Both the position numbers and the translations under genes were made by a program. The notes under the pieces are model-generated. The model had not been told where the DNA came from. It did no database searches and saw only the letters and a program-made list of their open reading frames with translations. This document shows, piece by piece, positions 26,132 to 34,090 of a DNA stretch of 48,679 nt; positions within the stretch are counted from its first letter, which is position 1, and every line of letters begins with the position of its first letter. This DNA is from Acetomicrobium sp. UBA5826 (GTDB taxonomy: Bacteria > Synergistota > Synergistia > Synergistales > Acetomicrobiaceae). The DNA lies in contig NZ_DJHF01000010.1 of NCBI RefSeq assembly GCF_002433005.1, positions 46,229-94,907 of the forward strand. The letters run 5' to 3'.

Positions 26132-27508
26132 TCAAATAACCTTATCAAGCTCTTTATCTATCTTGTGAATTTGCGAAACCAGCTCTTTAGCTAAAGAGTC
26201 TAAATCGAGACCCTTCGCCTCCAATAAAATTCGCACCATGGGCTCAGTCCCGGAAGGCCTGACAAATACCCTTCCACGAGCTTCTATTTTTCTTTCGCAC
26301 TCTCTGAGAAGTTCCAAAAAAGCCGGATGGGATAATATTTTGTCTTTACTACTCACCCTGACGTTTTGTAAAAGCTGAGGGTATGGAGAAAATTCATCGT
26401 TCAACTCGCTGATGGAAAGTCCGAGTTCATCGCAGGCTCGAAGGAACATCAAGGAGGTGCACAACCCATCGCCCGTTTGGACATAATCTTTAATAATTAT
26501 ATGACCCGATTGCTCCCCTCCGAGCAAAGAATTGGTCTTTTGCATAGTTTCGTAGACGTAGCGGTCGCCTACGGGACATCGAAATAGAGGAATGCCCTCT
26601 TTGTTTAAATGCTCTTCCAATGCCATGTTGCTCATCACTGTAGCAACCACACCGCTACCCAACGCACCTTTTTTCTTAAGCCACCTGGCCAGCACCCATA
26701 GAATCAAATCGCCGTTTATCAGGCGACCTTTTTCGTCGACGAACAAGACCCTGTCGCCATCACCGTCGAAGGCAACTCCAAAATCAGCCCCCTCTTTCAA
26801 AACAGCCTCTTGGCATGTCTCGATAAACATCACGCCGACGCCCTCGTTGATGTTTAGACCATCCGGTTTATCGCCCAAAAAAACTGCTTTTTTTGGCTTT
26901 AGAGCTTCAAATACATCTTTTGCCGATTTTATAATTGCTCCATTCGCACAATCGATCACCATTTTGTATTCGGACAGAGAAAAACTGTCGACCTTTGCCA
27001 ACATGTATTGTACGTAATCGCCTATAGAGTCCTTGGCCTCAATGGAGAGGCCAATCGATGCCCCCGTTGGCCTCCACTCGTCCAACATGGAATCCCCAAG
27101 GTACTCTTCTATGGCCGCTTCGTCGTCATCGCTCAGCTTTACGCCCCTTTTATCGAAGAATTTAACCCCGTTGTACTCGGCAGGATTATGCGAAGCGCTG
27201 ATGACAGCACCGCCCGCCAACTCGTATTTCCTAACTGCAAAACTGACCCCGGCGGTGGGGATAACGCCTAAAAGCAGCACATCAGCGCCTGCAGACATAA
27301 ACCCTGCCTCCAGTGCGGATTGCAGCATTTGGCATGATAATCTGGTATCGGTTCCTATGGCAATTGTGGGTTTGGGTATCCCCCTTTCGGCCAAAAATAG
27401 GGCATAGGCTCTGGCCAAACGCAGCACCATTTCGGGGATCATGACCCCCTTATTCGCCACGTCTCTTACTCCATCTGTTCCGAATAAGCATCGTATTTTC
27501 TTGCCCAT
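26132..27508 (-). CDS. glmM: Phosphoglucosamine mutase
   Basis: 458 residues. It converts glucosamine 6-phosphate to glucosamine 1-phosphate for GlmU. Start FGTDGVRDVANKG, phosphoserine loop ISASHNPAEYNG, metal site DGDGDR and sugar-phosphate site RPSGTEPMVR are all present. GGGAG lies about 8-10 bases before the ATG. It belongs to the widely conserved cdaA-cdaR-glmM operon. In Firmicutes GlmM binds and inhibits CdaA, tying c-di-AMP to wall-precursor flux. Confidence 0.97.
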   Translation of the reverse strand: MGKKIRCLFGTDGVRDVANKGVMIPEMVLRLARAYALFLAERGIPKPTIAIGTDTRLSCQMLQSALEAGFMSAGADVLLLGVIPTAGVSFAVRKYELAGGAVISASHNPAEYNGVKFFDKRGVKLSDDDEAAIEEYLGDSMLDEWRPTGASIGLSIEAKDSIGDYVQYMLAKVDSFSLSEYKMVIDCANGAIIKSAKDVFEALKPKKAVFLGDKPDGLNINEGVGVMFIETCQEAVLKEGADFGVAFDGDGDRVLFVDEKGRLINGDLILWVLARWLKKKGALGSGVVATVMSNMALEEHLNKEGIPLFRCPVGDRYVYETMQKTNSLLGGEQSGHIIIKDYVQTGDGLCTSLMFLRACDELGLSISELNDEFSPYPQLLQNVRVSSKDKILSHPAFLELLRECERKIEARGRVFVRPSGTEPMVRILLEAKGLDLDSLAKELVSQIHKIDKELDKVI

Positions 27509-27561
27509 TGGACGTTCACTCCCATATTTATCATAAATTGTAATGCCTTACAGTTATCAGT

Positions 27562-28770
27562 CTAATCCAGAACCGTAAAGGTAACCCTGTCAGGATCGAC
27601 CTTCTTGACGCTGATTTCTTTAACCTTTACTTCCAAGTTTACGGGTATGGACAATCTCCTGGACACTATATTCGTAATATCTACATACGCTACTATTGCG
27701 GGCTCCTTGCCTTCAAGGGAAGAAACAATGGACGGGGGTCCCTCAATGATCACATCCACTTTAGTGGGATCTATATTCCAATTTCTGTAAATGCCTCTGC
27801 CCCTTATCTCTATCTCCAAATTTTCGTATTTCATAGTAGCAATCCTTTGCTTTAATGTTACCTTCACGGTTACGCTTTTATCTCCCAACACATTGATCCC
27901 TTTCGGGACTGAAATGGGAAGTTGTGCTTCCATGTCTTCTTTTATTCCGCTTATATTCAGAGACTTTGTAGTGATGGAACTGATCCCGTTAAGTGTCACT
28001 TTCGACCCTTCCAATATCACGTTCCCGGGAGTAGTCAGAATGGACGTAACGATATAATCGGGATGAGGCTCCCCTTCAATGGGAACAAAGATGGGAACTT
28101 CTTTTTTTATCTTTACGATATCGACCTCAACCTGAAAATCAACGCTGTCAGGGATCACTGTTACGTTCGACCATTCCTGCGATTGAGGCTCAAGCATCAC
28201 CTTAAGACTTGTCTTTTCGTTGGCAAGCAGATCGGCAAGAGTGGGAACGACGACTGCCCCCGTTATCCTTTTCACATCGCTTTCTGTACCCCGTACGATC
28301 ACTTGGGAGGGAGACACGATAACGCTTCGTAAAGCATATCCGTCGGGCAGCTGAGGCAATTCCGGCGTAACGGGGATCGCCCTTTCCGCACTCTTTTCCA
28401 ATCTGAGATCCACCGTTGAGGGATTTATTGTTATCAATTGCAACCCCGTTGACAAAGATATCTTTACCGGGAGGGTATGCCGCCCCGGCTCCAATCCCTG
28501 AAGGTCGACATAACAAACTATGTCCTTTTCGGGAATAATGTTCGATGCCAAAAACCTGTTGGCAGCCACTTGAACCTCGACCTCCCTGCTGGGAAGTTGG
28601 ATCGTAACCCCGTTAGGGACATTTCGAAGCTGTAAAGCCAGTCTGTAAGATCTTACCACATCGGTATTGCTGTCTCCCGTGACATAAAACCACAGAAAAA
28701 AGGCGAGTACCAAGGAAAATACCTTCAAAAATGTCCTGGAGGAAAACAGATTATCGATCCATTTCATCAT
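27562..28770 (-). CDS. cdaR: YbbR-domain protein CdaR (regulator of diadenylate cyclase)
   Basis: 402 residues. One N-terminal membrane segment (about residues 12-30) precedes a long extracytoplasmic part with four YbbR-like beta repeats of about 80-90 residues each. CdaR binds and modulates CdaA in Firmicutes. GGAGGTG lies 6 bases before the ATG, inside the 3' end of cdaA, and the two genes overlap by 20 bases. Confidence 0.92.
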   Translation of the reverse strand: MMKWIDNLFSSRTFLKVFSLVLAFFLWFYVTGDSNTDVVRSYRLALQLRNVPNGVTIQLPSREVEVQVAANRFLASNIIPEKDIVCYVDLQGLEPGRHTLPVKISLSTGLQLITINPSTVDLRLEKSAERAIPVTPELPQLPDGYALRSVIVSPSQVIVRGTESDVKRITGAVVVPTLADLLANEKTSLKVMLEPQSQEWSNVTVIPDSVDFQVEVDIVKIKKEVPIFVPIEGEPHPDYIVTSILTTPGNVILEGSKVTLNGISSITTKSLNISGIKEDMEAQLPISVPKGINVLGDKSVTVKVTLKQRIATMKYENLEIEIRGRGIYRNWNIDPTKVDVIIEGPPSIVSSLEGKEPAIVAYVDITNIVSRRLSIPVNLEVKVKEISVKKVDPDRVTFTVLD

Positions 28771-29587
28771 CTTTTACACCTCCAGAACGAAATGAAGCAA
28801 AGGCCTCACGGATCTTCTCCCACAGCGATGTGGGTTCGCTTTCGGAAAGAAAGTAGTGAAGGAGCAACTGACGCAATTGGTTTTCTTTAAGACCTCTGGA
28901 GAGGTGACCGCGTATTGCAAAGGAAACCTCTCCCCGCTCTTCTGAAACCACCAAAGATATGGCATCCGATACCTCCGTTATTCCTAAAGCTGCCCTATGC
29001 CTCGTACCAAGCCATCTTGAAATATCCGGATTATCGCTCAGGGGTAAAAAACATGAAGCCGCAATCACCCGTTCCCTGTCCAGGATGACAGCACCGTCAT
29101 GGAGGGGATTACCCGGCCAAAAAACGGATACCAACACTTCTTGAGAAATTTCAGAGTCCAGTTTTACAGCAGACTGCCACACGTCTTTGAGTCCCGTGCT
29201 CCTTTGAAGAACTATCAAAGCCCCTATTTTTTGAGATTGAAGATACAGTAGGGCCCTTAAAACCTCATCCGCCAAAGACTGCGCCTTCTCCCTGGATATG
29301 GCCCGTCTCCACAGGCTTCCTTTGCCTATTTCCTCGAGCATCCGTCGCAATTCAGGTTGAAATACAATGGGAATGGCTATAAACATAACGCCTAAAAACT
29401 TTCCCAATATCCATGACAAAGCTTCAAAGCGCAAAGTCCTGGCAAATACACTGACTAAGGCCAAAAGTAACAGCCCCTTTACAAGCTGCATGGCCCTTGT
29501 ATCCATCAGCAACAAAAGGATGCGATATATGAGAAAGGCAATAATGAGTATATCTAGAATATCGCGCAAGGACAGAAATTTGATCAT
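28751..29587 (-). CDS. cdaA: Membrane diadenylate cyclase CdaA
   Basis: 278 residues. Three N-terminal membrane segments (about residues 8-85) precede a DAC domain with the catalytic HDGAVIL and RHRAALGITE motifs, then SEERGEVSFA. It makes c-di-AMP from two ATP. The ATG overlaps the stop of the upstream racemase gene (ATGA), so it is translationally coupled. It is followed by cdaR and glmM in the canonical order. The matching hydrolase PgpH is encoded at 11706-13739. Confidence 0.96.
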   Translation of the reverse strand: MIKFLSLRDILDILIIAFLIYRILLLLMDTRAMQLVKGLLLLALVSVFARTLRFEALSWILGKFLGVMFIAIPIVFQPELRRMLEEIGKGSLWRRAISREKAQSLADEVLRALLYLQSQKIGALIVLQRSTGLKDVWQSAVKLDSEISQEVLVSVFWPGNPLHDGAVILDRERVIAASCFLPLSDNPDISRWLGTRHRAALGITEVSDAISLVVSEERGEVSFAIRGHLSRGLKENQLRQLLLHYFLSESEPTSLWEKIREAFASFRSGGVKDDEMDR

Positions 29588-30666
29588 TCTGCTTCCGCCA
29601 CCACTTCCACATAAGGCGACGTAGCAGCTGCCAGCATCGCCCCATAATCTACCCTGAAAGCCAGAACGCTTCCCGGGGAAATATTTTCGTCACAATCTTC
29701 TACGTCTACAATCATATGGTCGCTTGACGCACCGAGGATGCGGATGCCATTTTGAATAGGTTTGATTCCTTCAAGCCTTACATCTTGCTTGCCCAAGGCT
29801 AATACAGCCCTAAGACGCACCCCCCTATCCTCAAAAAACGGCACATTGCCGAAGGCATCTGCTCCTATTTCGCCTACAGGCACGCTCGGCTTTCGCCTGA
29901 CCTCTATTACTTCCGCTTCTAAAAACAGGGTATCCTGGTTCAAATAGGGAATTTTCCTCCCGCCCGTTACGTCAGTGCCAAGCAAAATAGCTTCCCCTAT
30001 TCTCAATTGATTTATTTCACGAGGCATCTCTCCCTTTTCTATCAACGCCAAGGAAGAGCTGCTCCCCCCCGAGTAGACCGCCAACTTGTAGCCAAGCAGG
30101 TCCTCGAGTTTACGGCCAACCTCGACCAACCTGCCCATATTTTCGCGGGAGGGCAAAACGCCGCCATAACATCCGACATTAGTTCCAACTCCAAGGCAGT
30201 GAACTCTTTTACACTTCTTCAAAGCACTGGCGACCGTTTCTATTTCGACATCAGATGGCCATATACCCTCGCGCAGATCGCCGACGTCAACCATGACTAT
30301 TACTTCATGAAACTTATTTTGAATTTTACAGGCTTCATCTAAGAGTAAGATCGTCTCAGCCATGGAAACCAAGCTTACATCAGTCCAAGTCACCACAGCA
30401 TCTATTTCGCTTGGCATCGGCAAGCGCAAAAGCACAAAAGGAGAATTCACGCCTTCTCTTTTGAGATTTGCGATATTTTTTACGCGGCTGTCGGCCAAAA
30501 AGAAACATCCTCCGTCGACCATCGCCTCGGCTACCTTTAGATTTCCGCAAAGCCCCTTTGTAACGCCGCCTGCCCTGATGCCGGTTTTTTTACAAAGCTC
30601 CACCACTTTCGAAGCGTTATCCCGGATTTTTTCGAGCCCTACCCTAAGTTTGGGGTTACTTCCCAT
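29584..30666 (-). CDS. PLP-dependent alanine/ornithine racemase-family protein (Orr-like)
   Basis: 360 residues from the ATG at 30666, which has AAAGGAA 7 bases upstream; a TTG eight codons earlier lacks a ribosome site. The fold is the alanine racemase N-terminal TIM barrel. The cofactor lysine is probably Lys37 in GVTKGLCGN. Other typical segments are MVDVGDLREGIWP, GVGTNVGCYGG and SGGSSSSL. The family includes clostridial ornithine racemase and broad-range racemases. The substrate could be ornithine, lysine or alanine. It lies in one overlapping operon with nfo upstream and cdaA downstream. Confidence 0.85.
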   Translation of the reverse strand: MGSNPKLRVGLEKIRDNASKVVELCKKTGIRAGGVTKGLCGNLKVAEAMVDGGCFFLADSRVKNIANLKREGVNSPFVLLRLPMPSEIDAVVTWTDVSLVSMAETILLLDEACKIQNKFHEVIVMVDVGDLREGIWPSDVEIETVASALKKCKRVHCLGVGTNVGCYGGVLPSRENMGRLVEVGRKLEDLLGYKLAVYSGGSSSSLALIEKGEMPREINQLRIGEAILLGTDVTGGRKIPYLNQDTLFLEAEVIEVRRKPSVPVGEIGADAFGNVPFFEDRGVRLRAVLALGKQDVRLEGIKPIQNGIRILGASSDHMIVDVEDCDENISPGSVLAFRVDYGAMLAAATSPYVEVVAEAE

Positions 30667-30686
30667 GATCGTCTTCCTTTCGATAA

Positions 30687-31529
30687 TCAATGTCCCCTCA
30701 GTTTCCTCAATAAAGCCAAATTACCCTCGTCGCCGCGACCTTCCTTAGGGGTCTCCAAGAGGCATGGCACCCTCTCCCAACGCCGATCGGTAAGTATATT
30801 TGCGAAAGCATCAATGCCAATATTGCCATCTCCTATATGAGCATGCCTGTCTTTTCTGCTTCCTCTCTCAAAGCGACTGTCGTTTAAATGCCAACATCCA
30901 ACCCTTTCAAGACCGACGTACTTGCCAACCATTAGAATTAGGCGTTCATAACCCTCCAGAGAGGAAAGCTCGTAACCGCTGGCAAATAGATGACACGTAT
31001 CGAGACAAAGACCTATTCTAAAGTGGCCATCCAACAACTCCATGATTTCGCCAAAATGAGCTAAATCACCACCAAGGGAGAAACCTTCGCCTGCAGTGGT
31101 CTCAAGAAGCACTCTTGTCTTAAGCTCCTCGGTCCTTTCTAGCACCTCTCTAAGAGCCTGTGCCACCCTTTTGATTCCCACGTCAACACCTGCACCCCCA
31201 TGAGAACCGGGATGCAATACTAAAGAGGATACCCCTAGTTCATTACACCTCTTCAACTCCTCTACGGTAGCGCATATGCTCTTAACTCTCAAATCTCCCT
31301 CCGAAGCCAAGTTAATCAAATAAGACCCGTGGGCTACTATTTCTTTGATGTCGCTCTCTTGCCACTTTTTGTAAAAGGTCATACTTTCTTCCAATTTTAT
31401 GGGAGAAGATTTCCACTGTAATTGATTTTTCGTGAATATCTGTATTGCCTCGCATGAGAGGCTTTTTCCTCTGTCTATGGCCTTTGAGAGGCCACCGCGA
31501 ACGGATATATGAGCTCCTATCAAAGCCAT
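30687..31529 (-). CDS. nfo: Endonuclease IV (AP endonuclease)
   Basis: 280 residues. It cuts the DNA backbone 5' to abasic sites. The TIM barrel starts with IGAHISVRGGLSKAI. Zinc-ligand segments are HGSYLINLAS, LVLHPGSHGGAG, LLETTAGEG, CLDTCHLFASGYEL, LNDSRFERGSRKDRHAHIGDG and LLETP. It overlaps the NUDIX gene by 10 bases, with GGAG 5 bases before its ATG. Confidence 0.97.
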   Translation of the reverse strand: MALIGAHISVRGGLSKAIDRGKSLSCEAIQIFTKNQLQWKSSPIKLEESMTFYKKWQESDIKEIVAHGSYLINLASEGDLRVKSICATVEELKRCNELGVSSLVLHPGSHGGAGVDVGIKRVAQALREVLERTEELKTRVLLETTAGEGFSLGGDLAHFGEIMELLDGHFRIGLCLDTCHLFASGYELSSLEGYERLILMVGKYVGLERVGCWHLNDSRFERGSRKDRHAHIGDGNIGIDAFANILTDRRWERVPCLLETPKEGRGDEGNLALLRKLRGH

Positions 31530-32110
31530 CTACGCTCCAATGCTCCTCTAAAATATACGTCTGAATTGGCCATTATCTTGAGCAAAATACGTGCCGTCGC
31601 ACCCCATATCCTTACTCCGCTTTTGAGACGGTAAATAGGATATAGAAGGGAAAATCCCTCGCTCAAAGCAAAGGTCTCTAATTCAAACTTACTACCATTC
31701 GGGTCATCCAAAAAGAAGATAATGATCCTTTTGATTTCGTTGGAATCTACTTTAACCTTTTTTAAATTATCAATATTTTTCAAAAAACCTACGACGGGAA
31801 CTATCACAAAACCCGTCGTGTGAGTAAGCTCGGGATCTAATATGTCAACTACGCTAATTTCGCTAGAGGGCAAACCTGTCTCTTCCTCAAATTCACGTAG
31901 CGCTGTCTCGACGGGCCCTTTATCGTAGGGCTCCATCTTACCGCCGGGAAAGGCAATTTGCCCTCCGTGTTTGGGAAGGTCATCCCTTTTTTCGACCAGT
32001 AAAAGAGACGGCCTCCCCGCTACAGTCAACATAGGCACCAACACTGCACTTTTAAACAGAGAGGAGATCCTTACTCTGTCTCCATAATGTCTTGCCATCT
32101 CCTTTTCCAT
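31520..32110 (-). CDS. NUDIX hydrolase, CoA pyrophosphatase type
   Basis: 196 residues from the ATG at 32110. The UPF0035 signature LPKHGGQIAFPGGKM precedes the NUDIX box GGKMEPYDKG...ALREFEEETGL, as in NudL/Pcd1 enzymes that cleave CoA or ADP-ribose-like substrates. The start is debatable. A GTG at 32209, with GGGAG 7 bases upstream, would add 33 residues, but these are rich in Arg, Cys and Trp and unlike the family. The ATG at 32110 fits the family length, but its GGAGGA lies only about 3 bases away and is buried in a perfect hairpin. It follows pyk and overlaps nfo. Confidence 0.82.
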   Translation of the reverse strand: MEKEMARHYGDRVRISSLFKSAVLVPMLTVAGRPSLLLVEKRDDLPKHGGQIAFPGGKMEPYDKGPVETALREFEEETGLPSSEISVVDILDPELTHTTGFVIVPVVGFLKNIDNLKKVKVDSNEIKRIIIFFLDDPNGSKFELETFALSEGFSLLYPIYRLKSGVRIWGATARILLKIMANSDVYFRGALERRWL

Positions 32111-32133
32111 GCTCCTCCAATCGGAGGAGCATG
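32108..32133 (-). promoter_or_regulatory. Perfect 11-bp hairpin covering the ribosome site and ATG of the NUDIX gene
   Basis: On the minus strand CATGCTCCTCC (32133-32123), loop GATT, then GGAGGAGCATG (32118-32108). The stem is fully complementary. One arm is an anti-Shine-Dalgarno-like CTCCTCC; the other contains GGAGGAG and the candidate AUG. No T-run follows, so it is not a terminator. Confidence 0.6.
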
Positions 32134-32242
32134 CCTTTCTGCGAAAGCCAAAGCGTCTCCCCGGGCAAAATTCATCACAATTTCTTCTATCATCAAACCC
32201 TACATCCACATCGCTACTCCCATCTGCTATTGCAATATCTTA

Positions 32243-33994
32243 TTAATGAAGTTTTACATTCCCCTGATATACTACACCTCGCGAGCCATCTACCGTTATA
32301 ACCATGCCATTTTCTAAAATGTCGGTCGCCCCCGCGGCGCTGACAATGCATGGAATGCCCAATTCTAGGGCAACTATTGCTGCATGGCTGGTAAGGCCGC
32401 CCTCCTCCGCGATGATAGCCTGAGCCTTTTTCATGGCCGGTACATATGCCTTATCGGTCTGCCGCACAACTAAAATATAACCGTCCTTCATCGTTGCAAT
32501 GGCCGTATCGGGATCAAGGGCTTTGCAAACGACTCCCGAAACTACCTTTTTGATCAAAGACAAGCCCTTGACCAAAATTTTGCTGACCGGACGAACTTCT
32601 ATCATGTTCGTCGTTCCGGGAATGCCCATGGGAACGCCTGCCGTCACAACGGCTAATTCCCCTTCTTTCAGAAGATTTTTTTCCTTGGCCGAAGCCAAAG
32701 CCCTTTCTACTGCTTCATCTGTGGTAGATATCTGGGGCTGAATCATCGGAATTACCCCCCACACAAGGGAGAGCTCGCGACAGGTCTTGACCTTTGGCGT
32801 GGCTGCGATAATGGGAGGAAGAGGCCTGTACTTGCTCACCATTCTTGCCGTGCTCCCGCTGCTGGTAAGAGAGAGTATAGCCCCTACGTTCATCTCCTCG
32901 GCAATTGAAACTGCTGCATGGCTCACGGCATCGGGCACGCCCCTGGCCTTTATGGGGATCGTCGCGGGCCTTTGCCACATACGATACTCCTTCTCTACCC
33001 TCTCTACAATATTTCTCATCGTCCGCACCGCCAGAACTGGATATTTGCCCTTTGCTGTCTCACCAGACAACATGACAGCATCTGCACCATCGAGAACTGC
33101 GTTCGCCACGTCGCTGGCTTCCGCCCTCGTAGGCCTCGGATTCCTTATCATAGAATCAAGCATTTGCGTAGCCACTATTACAGGTTTGCCGTGATATCTG
33201 CAAAGGTCAATAATCCTTTTCTGAACCAGGGGGACCTCCTCGGTTGGCATTTCAACCCCCAAATCCCCTCGGGCAACCATCATACCGTCAACCACGGAAA
33301 TGATATCGTCCAGATTCATTACAGCTTGTTTTGTTTCGATCTTGGCGATGATCTTGATATCGCCATCCAGCTCTTCTACCACGCGCCTTACGCTAATGAT
33401 CTCATCTCTCGTGCGGACAAAGGAGACGGCTATGTATTCCATGTCATGTTCAAGACCCCACTTTATGTCCTCGATGTCCTTTTCCGTCAATGCCGGCACC
33501 GAGAGATTGGCATCGGGGACATTTATCCCCTTATGTTCGCCCAACTCTCCGCCAACAACCACACGACAGACGATATCATGACCTCTAATGTCTTCCACTT
33601 TTAAAGCAATAGTGCCATCGTCTATAAAAATATTCATCCCCGGTTTAACGTCCTGGAAAAGCTTTGTATGACTTATGGATACCCCGGATTCATCTCCTTC
33701 GACGGGTTTGGGCGTCAACACAAAGACATTTCCTTCATGAAGGATGACCGTCCCGTGGTTAGCAAGAGAGCCTGTCCTGATCTCCGGACCTTTAGTATCG
33801 AGCATTGTCGCTATTGGGCGCCCCAGCTCTTTTTCTATACTCCTTATGTTTCCCAAACTTTTAGCATGTTGTTCGTACGTGCCGTGACTGAAGTTCAATC
33901 TCGCCACATCCATGCCCTCTTGGGCGAGCAGCTTGAGGACTTCGCGATCGCCACAGGCGGGGCCTAAAGTACATACAATTTTAACCTTTCCCAT
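32243..33994 (-). CDS. pyk: Pyruvate kinase with C-terminal PEP-utilising mobile domain
   Basis: 583 residues from the third in-frame start, an ATG at 33994 with GGAG 8 bases upstream. The catalytic barrel opens with KIVCTLGPACGDREV and contains IAKIETKQAVMNLDDI and MVARGDLGVE. The extra C-terminal domain (about residues 480-583), with GGLTSHAAIVALELGIPCIV, is homologous to the phosphohistidine domain of PPDK and is found in Bacillus and many thermophile pyruvate kinases. It makes pyruvate and ATP from PEP. It has its own promoter and leads the run pyk-nudix-nfo-orr-cdaA-cdaR-glmM-galU. Confidence 0.96.
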   Translation of the reverse strand: MGKVKIVCTLGPACGDREVLKLLAQEGMDVARLNFSHGTYEQHAKSLGNIRSIEKELGRPIATMLDTKGPEIRTGSLANHGTVILHEGNVFVLTPKPVEGDESGVSISHTKLFQDVKPGMNIFIDDGTIALKVEDIRGHDIVCRVVVGGELGEHKGINVPDANLSVPALTEKDIEDIKWGLEHDMEYIAVSFVRTRDEIISVRRVVEELDGDIKIIAKIETKQAVMNLDDIISVVDGMMVARGDLGVEMPTEEVPLVQKRIIDLCRYHGKPVIVATQMLDSMIRNPRPTRAEASDVANAVLDGADAVMLSGETAKGKYPVLAVRTMRNIVERVEKEYRMWQRPATIPIKARGVPDAVSHAAVSIAEEMNVGAILSLTSSGSTARMVSKYRPLPPIIAATPKVKTCRELSLVWGVIPMIQPQISTTDEAVERALASAKEKNLLKEGELAVVTAGVPMGIPGTTNMIEVRPVSKILVKGLSLIKKVVSGVVCKALDPDTAIATMKDGYILVVRQTDKAYVPAMKKAQAIIAEEGGLTSHAAIVALELGIPCIVSAAGATDILENGMVITVDGSRGVVYQGNVKLH

Positions 33995-34017
33995 ACTCAT
34001 CACTCCATAAACGCAAA

Positions 34018-34045
34018 TTTATAAGGTGCAAATATATGCTTGCAA
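34018..34045 (-). promoter_or_regulatory. Promoter of pyk
   Basis: On the minus strand TTGCAA (34045-34040) and TATAAA (34023-34018) are spaced 16 bases, giving a start near 34011 and a leader of only about 17 bases. Two copies of TATTTGCA overlap the -35 and spacer. Confidence 0.65.
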
Positions 34046-34048
34046 ATA
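34027..34048. repeat. Direct repeat TGCAAATA x2 overlapping the pyk promoter
   Basis: TGCAAATA at 34027-34034 and again at 34041-34048 on the plus strand, 14 bases start to start. The stretch also contains an inverted TGCAA/TTGCA pair. It is a possible operator; no regulator is assigned. Confidence 0.45.
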
Positions 34049-34090
34049 AAATACAATCTCTTGATCAACAAAATCAAATCCCTGTACAGG

